A stretch of 8,469 nt of DNA, from contig JAKLLJ010000131.1 in assembly GCA_023150215.1 (NCBI GenBank), positions 1-8,469 on the forward strand, given 5' to 3'. Numbering within the stretch: the first letter of the stretch is position 1; each line of letters starts with the position of its first letter. The stretch is from Thauera sp. (lineage in GTDB: Bacteria; Pseudomonadota; Gammaproteobacteria; Burkholderiales; Rhodocyclaceae). Positions 1-5,565 of the stretch are shown here, piece by piece. The translations under genes and the position numbers were made by a program. The notes beneath the pieces were generated by a model that was not told the DNA's origin, did not search any database, and saw only the letters and a program-made list of their open reading frames with translations.

Positions 1-295
1 GCGCGTCGGGATAGGGCTTGCGCCGCGTGAGGCGGTCTTCCGACTGGTCGACGCCGATCACCCAGTGCTCGGGATGGGCGCGCGCGATCTGGATCGTGCT
101 GTGGCCGACGCCGCAGCCGGCATCGAGAATCAGCGGCACGCGGCCGTCCCAGCCGGCGAGTGCGGCACTCAGCGCGGCGCGGTTGTAATCGGTGCAGGGT
201 TTGCGGAAAGGGTGCGCGAGATGCTTGCGCACGCGCTCGGCCAGGGCCTGGTGCACGCCCTGCTGGGCGCTCTGGGGAATGCGGGAGTTCCTGGT
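1..295 (-). CDS. SAM-dependent methyltransferase (TrmB-like), N-terminal part, start irregular
   Basis: This is the N-terminal part of a class I SAM-dependent methyltransferase that runs off the left edge. On the minus strand the frame reads SAQQGVHQALAERVRKHLA, then HPFRKP, then LILDAGCGVGHST (motif I, the SAM-binding loop, about 100-135), then VIGVDQSEDRL (end of strand 2, where an acidic residue binds the SAM ribose). This order resembles a TrmB-like group annotated as tRNA (guanine-N7)-methyltransferase, whose members often begin with an SNQQGxHxxL-type motif. A tRNA substrate is plausible beside a tRNA-dihydrouridine synthase, but the catalytic half is outside the window. The start is a problem. 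The frame opens after a TGA at 296-298 and has no ATG. The first GTG (254-256) would cut into the conserved N-terminal motif, and the well-placed ATG at 297-299 is in another frame. Either a one-base frameshift or a rare start (ATT at 278-280) is implied. I am confident of the family and not of the start. Confidence 0.75.
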
Positions 296-299
296 TCAT

Positions 300-1214
300 G
301 CGGACGGCGTCGACGATGCCGCGCACGGCCGTGTGCACGACCGCGGCCTCGGGGTAATTGCGTCGCAGCAGGCCCAGCCAGAGCTTGAGCCGGCCGCAGG
401 CATGCACCGGCGCGGCGCGCTGCTGCACGCCCGCCCAGTAGTGCGCGACGTGCGGGCGCAGCGCGATCCAGTCGGCGGGTCCGGGATCGGGATCGTGCTC
501 GCCGCGGATGCGCCGCGCCAGCCAGGGGTCGGAGACCGCGCCGCGCCCGAGCATCACGTCGCTGGCGGCGCTGACTTCACGGCAGCGCACCCAGTCTCGC
601 ACGCTCCACACCTCGCCGTTCGCCACCACCGGCACGCCCACCGCCAGGCCGATGCGTGCGACCCACTCCCAATGCGCCGGCGCCCGGTAACCCTGCTCGC
701 GGGTGCGCGCATGGACCACGATCGCCTGCGCCCCGCCGTCGGCGAGCGCCTGCGCGCAATCCACCGCCAGCGAGGGATCGGCAATGCCGAGCCGCATCTT
801 GGCGCTGACCGGGATCGCCGCCGGCACCGCCGCGCTCACCGCTTGCACGATGTCGTGGAGCAGGCGCGGACGATCGAGCAGCATCGCGCCGCCGCCGTGG
901 CGGTTGACCACCTTTGCCGGGCAGCCGAAGTTGAGGTCGATGCCGTGCGGGGCGAGGCGGGCCAGGCGCGCCGCATTCGCGGCGAGCAGCGCCGGATCGC
1001 TGCCGAGCAGTTGCACCGCCACCGGCGTGCCGGCCGCGGTGCGGCTGCCCGAGCCGATTTCCGGGCAGAGGCGCACGTAGGTGCGCGGCGGCAGCAGCGT
1101 GCCCGAGACGCGGACGAACTCCGACACCGCGAGATCGTAGCCGCCGATGCGTGTCAGCACGTCGCGCAGCACGAAGTCGGCCACGCCTTCCATCGGCGCG
1201 AGCAAAAGACGCAC
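300..1214 (-). CDS. dusC: tRNA-dihydrouridine synthase, DusC type
   Basis: This FMN enzyme reduces uridine to dihydrouridine in the tRNA D-loop; E. coli DusC acts on U16. Translation from GTG 1214 gives VRLLLAPMEGVAD, which aligns with the E. coli DusC start (MRVLLAPMEGV). The family signatures appear in order: LAPMEGV at residues 5-11, the catalytic-cysteine motif DLNFGCP with Cys98 (the same number I recall for E. coli DusC), GGGAML near 107, HARTREQGYR, the phosphate-binding VPVVANGEV, and MLGRGA. The C-terminal helical domain includes GRLKLWLGLLRRNYPEA near 275-290. Recognisable homology ends about residue 305, slightly short of the roughly 315 residues of E. coli DusC. The frame then has no stop codon down to position 1, so the boundary given here is where homology ends and not a stop. 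Ahead of the GTG lies GGGGGAACGAG, a modest ribosome-binding site. The methyltransferase follows on the same strand in another frame. Confidence 0.9.
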
Positions 1215-1257
1215 CTCGTTCCCCCACCGCAAGCACGGTCGACTGATCAGGCGCGCG

Positions 1258-1286
1258 ATTGTACCGGCCGCGGCCGCCCCGGTCAT
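1258..1286 (-). promoter_or_regulatory. Predicted sigma70-type promoter for dusC
   Basis: On the minus strand, ATGACC (1286-1281) and TACAAT (1263-1258) are separated by exactly 17 bp. The -10 box matches the consensus at five of six positions and the -35 box at four of six. Transcription would start near 1251, giving a leader of roughly 37 nt before the GTG at 1214. This is pattern recognition only, but the position is right and the intervening DNA is otherwise very GC-rich. Confidence 0.5.
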
Positions 1287-1328
1287 TGCCGATGCGGCGC
1301 GGACCGCGCGCGATTGCAGCGGTTCTCC

Positions 1329-1357
1329 TTGTCAGCGGACGGGCGCTGAAGGATAAT
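1329..1357 (+). promoter_or_regulatory. Predicted sigma70-type promoter for rpmE
   Basis: TTGTCA (1329-1334) and GATAAT (1352-1357) are separated by 17 bp, and each box matches the consensus at five of six positions. It is the best promoter in the window, as expected for a ribosomal protein gene. The predicted start near A1363 leaves a leader of about 54 nt before the rpmE ATG at 1417. It points away from the predicted dusC promoter; the two -35 boxes are about 42 bp apart. Confidence 0.65.
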
Positions 1358-1416
1358 CGCGGACTTTACGACCCAGGGCGGTCACACCCGCCGCCCGCCA
1401 GAATCAGGAAACCACC

Positions 1417-1635
1417 ATGAAAGCAGACATCCATCCCAAGTACGCCGAGGTCAACGTGACCTGCTCGTGCGGCAACACCTTCGTCACCCGCTCCACGATG
1501 GGCAAGGCCCAGTACCACGTCGAAGTCTGCTCCGCCTGCCATCCGTTCTACACCGGCAAGCAGAAGATCGTCGACACCGCCGGCCGCGTCGAGCGCTTCC
1601 GCCAGAAGTACGGCAACGTCCAGCGCGCCAGCTGA
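1417..1635 (+). CDS. rpmE: 50S ribosomal protein L31, zinc-binding (C+) type
   Basis: The 72-residue product is a full-length bacterial L31, a small protein of the large ribosomal subunit near the central protuberance that also forms a bridge to the 30S subunit. It begins MKADIHPKY and contains the zinc-ligand set of the C+ form: Cys16 and Cys18 in TCSCGNTF, and Cys38 and Cys41 in VCSACHPFYTGKQK. The C-terminal segment VDTAGRVERFRQKYG is typical of the family. The start is clear: AGGAA at 1406-1410 lies six bases before the ATG. The gene stands alone, with its own strong promoter upstream and an intrinsic terminator about 60 bases downstream. C+ L31 is the zinc-replete form; many bacteria also carry a Zur-controlled zinc-free paralogue, which is not visible here. 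Confidence 0.98.
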   Translation: MKADIHPKYAEVNVTCSCGNTFVTRSTMGKAQYHVEVCSACHPFYTGKQKIVDTAGRVERFRQKYGNVQRAS

Positions 1636-1696
1636 GTCGCACAACCTGCGCCGCCTGCCGTCGCGCTTTGGCGCCGGCGGCAAGGAAAGCACATCG

Positions 1697-1721
1697 AAGG
1701 CAGCCGCGAGCTGCCTTTTTT
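1697..1721 (+). terminator. Rho-independent terminator of rpmE
   Basis: AAGGCAGC (1697-1704) pairs perfectly with GCTGCCTT (1710-1717) across a five-base CGCGA loop, and the stem runs into six T residues (1716-1721). It lies about 60 bases after the rpmE stop and would separate rpmE from the glycosyltransferase gene. In the minus direction the stem is preceded by A residues and has no T tract after it, so it should act on plus transcripts only. Confidence 0.93.
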
Positions 1722-1865
1722 GTTGCCGTGCGCCCGCGGACGCCCCCGCGCCGGGCCGGAAAGCGCGCCCCCAGGACGTCAACGCTGCCGGCGCACGCTG
1801 ATCGACCACCGGGGCACACCGCGCCCTCCAGCGCAAATCCGCCCACCGATCCCTGGCGGCCGCAC

Positions 1866-1894
1866 TTGGCCCGCCCGCCGCTCCGAAGCACAAT
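1866..1894 (+). promoter_or_regulatory. Candidate promoter for the glycosyltransferase, implying a leaderless mRNA
   Basis: TTGGCC (1866-1871) and CACAAT (1889-1894) are separated by 17 bp; each matches the sigma70 consensus at about four of six positions. A start about seven bases after the -10 box falls at or beside A1901, the first base of the proposed start codon. No Shine-Dalgarno sequence is visible before that ATG, which fits a leaderless message. The rest of 1722-1865, between the rpmE terminator and this site, shows no gene or clear structure. Confidence 0.35.
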
Positions 1895-1900
1895 GCCCGC

Positions 1901-3559
1901 ATGATCCGCGACCCCGTCACGCCTACCCTGTTCCAGCGCCGCGTCTATGGCACGGTCGGCCTCGCCGTGCTGGTCGGACTGTACCTGCTCGTCGGACTGA
2001 CCGTGCACGACCCCTGGCGCGGTGACGATGCCCGCCACTTCGGACCGGTGCTGGCGATGCTGCGCGGCGAATCCTGGCTCGTCCCCCTGCTCGCCGGCGA
2101 GCCGCTCGCGGACTACCCGCCGCTCTATTACTGGGTCGCCGCCGCTTTTGCCAACGCCACCGCCACTTTCCTGCCCGCCCACGCCGGCGCCCGGCTGGCG
2201 AGCGCCTTCTTCGTGGCGCTGGCGATCTACTGGCTGGCGCGCGCCGCACAGTCACTGCATGGTCGCCCGGTGCGCACGCCCGCTGCCCTGCTCACTCTCG
2301 GCACCCTCGGCCTGGTGCTCCACGCCCACGAGACACAACCTCTGCTGGCGCTGTTCGCGGCGCTTGCCCTGACCCTCTCCGGCCTGGCCCGGCTGCCCGT
2401 CCGCCCGCTCGCCGGCGGACTCGAGGCGGGCGCGGGCAGCGGCCTCGCCTTTCTTGCCGCCGGATTCGGCGGCCTGATGGTCAGTGCACCGCTGCTGCCA
2501 CTGGCGATGCTGCTCAGCCCCGACTGCCGCACGCCGCGTGCGAGCAGCGCGCTGCTGCTCGGACTCTGCCTGGCCCTCGCGCTGGCGGCGCTGTGGCCGC
2601 TGGCACTGCACCTGCAGCATCCCGATCTGCTCACCGTGTGGCTGCGCGCGGAATGGCTGCGCCTGGGCGCTCATCCCCTCGCCCTTGCCGAGCTGCCTCG
2701 CGTGCTCGAACTCGGCGCGTGGTTCATGTGGCCGCTGTGGCCGCTCGCGCTGTGGGCGCTGTGGCGCGGCCGTCGCCATCCGGGTGGCCTGCCGATCCTG
2801 CTGCCGCTAGCGAGCGCGCTGCTGGTGGCCGCCTGGCTGGTGGTCGGCGGTGACTTGTCGCAGGCCCGCCTGATCCCGCTCGTGCCCGCGCTCGCGCTGC
2901 TCGCCACCGCCGGCGTGCCGACCCTGCGGCGCGGCGCCGCGAGTGCGCTCGACTGGTTCTCGCTGATGAGCCTGGCGGTGTTCGGGGTGCTGGTATGGCT
3001 GGGCTGGAGCGCCCAGGTCGCCGGCTGGCCGACCGGCCTCGCGCGCCACGTGGCACGCAACACGCCCGACTTCGTCGTCCCCGACGCCGACCTCCGCCTG
3101 TTCGGCGGCCTCGCCATCACGGTGCTGTGGATCCTGCTCGTCGCCCGCCTGCCGCGCTCTCCAGCACGCGCGCCTGCCAACTGGGCGATCGGCCTGGTGA
3201 TGCTGTGGAGCCTTGCGGTGGTGCTGCTGATGCCCTGGTTCGACCACGGCCGCAGCTATCGCACGGTGGTGGCGTCGCTCGACATCGCGGTCCGCGGCGA
3301 ACGCGGCGGTGAGGCGCAGACCTGCATCGCCACCACCGGGCTGCCCGACGCGATGCGCAGCTCGATGGACTACTTCGCCGCGCTGCGTGTACGCAATGTC
3401 AGCGCCGACGCCACGCCCTGCCCGCTGCTGCTGGTGCATGCGGAGCGCCGCGGGCAGGTCGGCGAGCTCGCCCCCGAATGGGAAACCGTATGGGAATACC
3501 GGCGTGGCGCCGGCAAGCGCCAGGAAACCTTCCGCCTGTTGCGCCGCGCCGGGCGCTGA
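1901..3559 (+). CDS. ArnT/PMT-like membrane glycosyltransferase (GT39-related, GT-C fold)
   Basis: This 552-residue, mostly hydrophobic protein looks like a GT-C glycosyltransferase of the ArnT/PMT type. Such enzymes move a sugar from a polyprenyl-phosphate donor to an acceptor on the periplasmic side of the inner membrane. After a first membrane helix (about 17-34) comes DPWRGDDARHFG (37-48), matching the family DExR loop with Asp42/Asp43 as the likely catalytic pair. GESWLVPLLAGEPLADYPPLYYW (56-78) then matches the ArnT stretch ending in KPxxxYW, but with Tyr72 where ArnT has Lys. About ten further hydrophobic segments follow. The last hundred or so residues are soluble and probably periplasmic, with Cys475 and Cys507 that could form a disulfide. 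No lipid A, polysaccharide or glycosylation genes lie beside it, so donor and acceptor are unknown. No Shine-Dalgarno is visible. The fold is fairly sure and the substrate is not. Confidence 0.85.
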   Translation: MIRDPVTPTLFQRRVYGTVGLAVLVGLYLLVGLTVHDPWRGDDARHFGPVLAMLRGESWLVPLLAGEPLADYPPLYYWVAAAFANATATFLPAHAGARLASAFFVALAIYWLARAAQSLHGRPVRTPAALLTLGTLGLVLHAHETQPLLALFAALALTLSGLARLPVRPLAGGLEAGAGSGLAFLAAGFGGLMVSAPLLPLAMLLSPDCRTPRASSALLLGLCLALALAALWPLALHLQHPDLLTVWLRAEWLRLGAHPLALAELPRVLELGAWFMWPLWPLALWALWRGRRHPGGLPILLPLASALLVAAWLVVGGDLSQARLIPLVPALALLATAGVPTLRRGAASALDWFSLMSLAVFGVLVWLGWSAQVAGWPTGLARHVARNTPDFVVPDADLRLFGGLAITVLWILLVARLPRSPARAPANWAIGLVMLWSLAVVLLMPWFDHGRSYRTVVASLDIAVRGERGGEAQTCIATTGLPDAMRSSMDYFAALRVRNVSADATPCPLLLVHAERRGQVGELAPEWETVWEYRRGAGKRQETFRLLRRAGR

Positions 3560-3577
3560 GCCTGCCCGTCGCGCCGC

Positions 3578-4126
3578 TCACTCGAGGCGCAGGAAATGCT
3601 CGCGGTAATGGCGCAGTTCGGCGATCGACTCGTGGATGTCGGCGAGCGCGGTATGGCTACCCGCCTTCTTCACCCCTGCATACACCTCGGGGCGCCAGCG
3701 CTTGGCCAGCTCCTTGAGGGTCGACACGTCCAGGTTGCGGTAGTGGAACCAGGCTTCGAGTTGCGGCATCCAGCGTGCGAGGAAACGACGATCCTGGCAC
3801 ACCGAGTTGCCGCACATCGGCGATGTGCGCGCCGGGATCCATTCCTTCAGGAAGGCGAGCATCTGTGCCTCGGCCTCGGCCTCCGACACGGTGGACGCGC
3901 GCACCCGCCCGCTCAGCCCGGACTTGCCGTGGGTGTTGCGGTTCCACTCGTCCATGCCGTCGAGCACGCTGTCGGGCTGGTGCACCGTGATCACTGGCGA
4001 CTCGGCGATCACCTGCAGCGATTCATCGGTGAGCACCACCGCCATTTCGATGATGTGGTCACGGTCGGGTTCAAGGCCGGTCATCTCCATGTCCAGCCAT
4101 ATCAGCGTCTTCGGGTCCTGTGCCAT
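3578..4126 (-). CDS. orn: Oligoribonuclease (3'-5' exoribonuclease, DEDDh family)
   Basis: Orn degrades RNA fragments of two to five nucleotides to mononucleotides, completing mRNA decay and, in many bacteria, removing pGpG produced from c-di-GMP. The 182-residue product is full length and has all five DEDDh residues at the positions I recall for the E. coli enzyme: Asp12 and Glu14 in WLDMEMTGL, Asp112 in CGNSVCQDRRFL, and His158 and Asp163 in AGSHTALADIHESI. It starts MAQDPKTLIWLD. AAGGG (4140-4136), nine bases before the ATG, is the likely ribosome-binding site and lies partly in a small hairpin. The gene faces the glycosyltransferase gene, with only 18 bases between the two stop codons and no visible terminator. 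It diverges from the M48 protease gene. An orn, M48 protease, rsgA cluster is, to my knowledge, common in betaproteobacteria. Confidence 0.98.
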   Translation of the reverse strand: MAQDPKTLIWLDMEMTGLEPDRDHIIEMAVVLTDESLQVIAESPVITVHQPDSVLDGMDEWNRNTHGKSGLSGRVRASTVSEAEAEAQMLAFLKEWIPARTSPMCGNSVCQDRRFLARWMPQLEAWFHYRNLDVSTLKELAKRWRPEVYAGVKKAGSHTALADIHESIAELRHYREHFLRLE

Positions 4127-4133
4127 AATCCAT

Positions 4134-4148
4134 CGCCCTTTTCGGGCG
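4134..4148 (-). promoter_or_regulatory. Small hairpin in the orn leader overlapping its ribosome-binding site
   Basis: Read on minus, CGCCC-GAAAA-GGGCG forms a perfect five-base-pair GC stem with an A-rich five-base loop. Its 3' arm contains the GGG of AAGGG, the only Shine-Dalgarno candidate for orn, so folding could partly hide that site. The structure is plain in the sequence. A regulatory role is inference, and short GC stems are common in such GC-rich DNA. Confidence 0.35.
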
Positions 4149-4179
4149 CCTTCCTGGGAAACGTAGAGGGCGCGATTGT

Positions 4180-4196
4180 GTCACAGATCATGTGAC
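4180..4196. promoter_or_regulatory. 17-bp palindrome in the orn/M48 protease divergent region, possible operator
   Basis: GTCACA (4180-4185) and TGTGAC (4191-4196) form a perfect inverted repeat around GATCA. It lies inside a 186-bp divergent intergenic region. On the minus strand it is directly upstream of, and touches, CACAAT (4180-4175), a possible -10 box for orn that has no good -35 partner. A dimeric regulator could bind here. The half-sites are arranged TCACA-N5-TGTGA, the reverse of the CRP order, so I assign no regulator. I see no convincing promoter for the protease gene in the rest of this region. Confidence 0.35.
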
Positions 4197-4312
4197 TCGC
4201 CCGCGCCGGAACGCACCGTTCGTCCCCTTCACGGATGCGTCCCGTGGCGGAACCCGGGCCGACGCGACCTGGTCGCAGACGGTCCCGCCCATTCACCCTG
4301 TTCCGCACCACA

Positions 4313-5560
4313 ATGAACGCCTTCGCCCTGCTGTTCCTCGCCTTCCTGATCGGCGGCGCCCTTGCCGGCCTCGTCCTGCTGCGGCGCAACGTGCGCCATG
4401 TGCAGGCTCACCGTGATGCCGTGCCGGCGGCGTTCGCCGCCTCCATCCCGCTCGCCTCGCACCAGCGCGCAGCCGACTACACCGTCGCGCGCGCACGCTT
4501 GTCGGGCGTGCACATCGTGGCCAATGCTGCGTTCGTGCTCGTGCTGACCCTCGGCGGCGGCCTGCAGGCGGTGCACGACGCCTGGGCTGCGGTGCTGGCG
4601 CCGGGCGGACTCGCCCACGGCGTCGCGCTGCTGGGCGCGCTCGGCGTGCTCGGCTGGCTCTTTGAGCTGCCCTTAGTGCTCGTGCGCACCTTCGTGATCG
4701 AGAAGAAATTCGGCTTCAACCGCATGACGCCGCGCCTCTACCTCGCCGACACCGTGCGCGAGGCCGCGCTCGCCGCGCTGATCGGGCTGCCGCTGCTCGC
4801 CGCGGTGCTGTGGCTGACGCTGGCGACGGGCGCGCTGTGGTGGGCCTGGGTGTGGGCGTTCTGGCTCGGCTTCAACCTGCTCGCGATGGTGATCTGGCCG
4901 ACCTTCATCGCGCCGCTGTTCAACAAGTTCACCCCGCTCGCCGACGCCACGCTGAAGGCGCGCGTCGAGGCCCTGCTCGCGCGCTGCGGCTTTCGCGCCA
5001 AGGGGCTTTTCGTGATGGACGGCTCGCGCCGCTCGGCCCACGGCAACGCCTACTTCACCGGGCTGGGCGCGGCCAAGCGCATCGTGTTCTTCGACACCCT
5101 GCTCGACAAGCTCGACGCCGACGAGGTCGAGGCGGTGCTCGCCCACGAGCTTGGCCACTTCCGCCACCGCCACTTGCTGCGCCGCCTGGCCTTCCTCGCC
5201 CCCGCCAGCCTCGGCCTGCTCGCCCTGCTCGGCGAGCTGATGCAGCAGTCGTGGTTCTTCACCGCGCTCGGCATGCAGGCGACCGACGTGGCGAGCGCTC
5301 TGGCGCTGTTCATGCTCGTGCTGCCGGTGTTCGCCTTTCCGCTCGCCCCGGCGCTCAGCCACTGGTCACGCAAGCACGAATACGAGGCCGACCATTACGC
5401 CGCGCAGCAGGCCGACGCAGGCAAGCTGGTGAGCGCGCTGGTCAAGCTCTACCGCGACAATGCCGCCACGCTGACGCCCGATCCGCTGTATTCGCGCTTC
5501 CATGATTCACACCCGCCCGCGGCATTGCGCATCGCCCGCCTGCAGGCGCTACAGAGGTGA
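4313..5560 (+). CDS. M48 family metalloprotease, STE24/CAAX-protease-like membrane protein
   Basis: This 415-residue integral membrane zinc metallopeptidase resembles Ste24 (M48A). In bacteria such proteins are generally thought to act in membrane protein quality control, since CAAX prenylation is not a bacterial pathway. Hydrophobic segments lie near residues 2-23, 64-84, 103-125, 145-190 (two) and 300-350 (two). The zinc site is intact: HELGH at 278-282 within VLAHELGHFRHRH, and EYEAD at 356-360, with Glu356 the likely third ligand. Other family landmarks are EKKFGFNRMTP before the third membrane block, NAYFTGLGAAKRIVFFDTLL just before the active site, and FHDSHPPAALRIARL at the C-terminus. 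I chose ATG 4313 (MNAFALLFLAF) over an in-frame ATG at 4235, because the extra 26 residues are Arg/Pro-rich and unlike the family. No clear Shine-Dalgarno precedes 4313. The stop codon lies within the rsgA ribosome-binding site, so the two are probably co-transcribed. Confidence 0.93.
   Translation: MNAFALLFLAFLIGGALAGLVLLRRNVRHVQAHRDAVPAAFAASIPLASHQRAADYTVARARLSGVHIVANAAFVLVLTLGGGLQAVHDAWAAVLAPGGLAHGVALLGALGVLGWLFELPLVLVRTFVIEKKFGFNRMTPRLYLADTVREAALAALIGLPLLAAVLWLTLATGALWWAWVWAFWLGFNLLAMVIWPTFIAPLFNKFTPLADATLKARVEALLARCGFRAKGLFVMDGSRRSAHGNAYFTGLGAAKRIVFFDTLLDKLDADEVEAVLAHELGHFRHRHLLRRLAFLAPASLGLLALLGELMQQSWFFTALGMQATDVASALALFMLVLPVFAFPLAPALSHWSRKHEYEADHYAAQQADAGKLVSALVKLYRDNAATLTPDPLYSRFHDSHPPAALRIARLQALQR
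5554..5560 (+). promoter_or_regulatory. Strong ribosome-binding site of rsgA, overlapping the protease stop codon
   Basis: GAGGTGA (5554-5560) matches the anti-Shine-Dalgarno complement over seven consecutive bases and lies five bases before the ATG at 5566. Its last three bases are the TGA stop of the protease gene. This decides the rsgA start in favour of 5566 over the GTG at 5557, which is inside the site itself. The arrangement suggests translational coupling. Confidence 0.75.
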
Positions 5561-5565
5561 GCGGG

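Noticed and set aside
577..1236. Open frame of 219 codons on minus within dusC
   Set aside because: Wrong frame of dusC; Arg/Gly/Ala-rich, with no domain.
192..1349. Long open frame (385 codons) on plus, opposite dusC
   Set aside because: Its product is Arg/His/Ala-rich low-complexity sequence with no recognisable motif, while the minus strand over the same bases encodes a clear DusC with its catalytic cysteine. It is a GC-driven shadow.
1650..1681. GCCGCC/GGCGGC inverted repeat after the rpmE stop, as a second terminator
   Set aside because: Loop of 20 bases, mismatches next to the stem and no T tract. The true terminator is the perfect stem at 1697-1721.
1484..2182. Open frame of 232 codons on minus across the rpmE end, its terminator and the glycosyltransferase start
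   Set aside because: It runs antisense through two recognised genes and a terminator, has no family motif and no plausible ribosome-binding site.
4180..4196. CRP/FNR binding site
   Set aside because: The half-sites are TCACA then TGTGA, the reverse of the CRP arrangement TGTGA-N6-TCACA, and the FNR TTGAT core is absent. Kept only as an unassigned palindrome.
4235..4312. Earlier in-frame start for the M48 protease (26 extra residues)
   Set aside because: The extension is Pro/Arg-rich and would precede the natural first membrane helix; family members begin at or near the helix.
5557..5565. GTG at 5557 as the rsgA start
   Set aside because: It lies inside the GAGGTGA ribosome-binding site, which is ideally spaced for the ATG at 5566.
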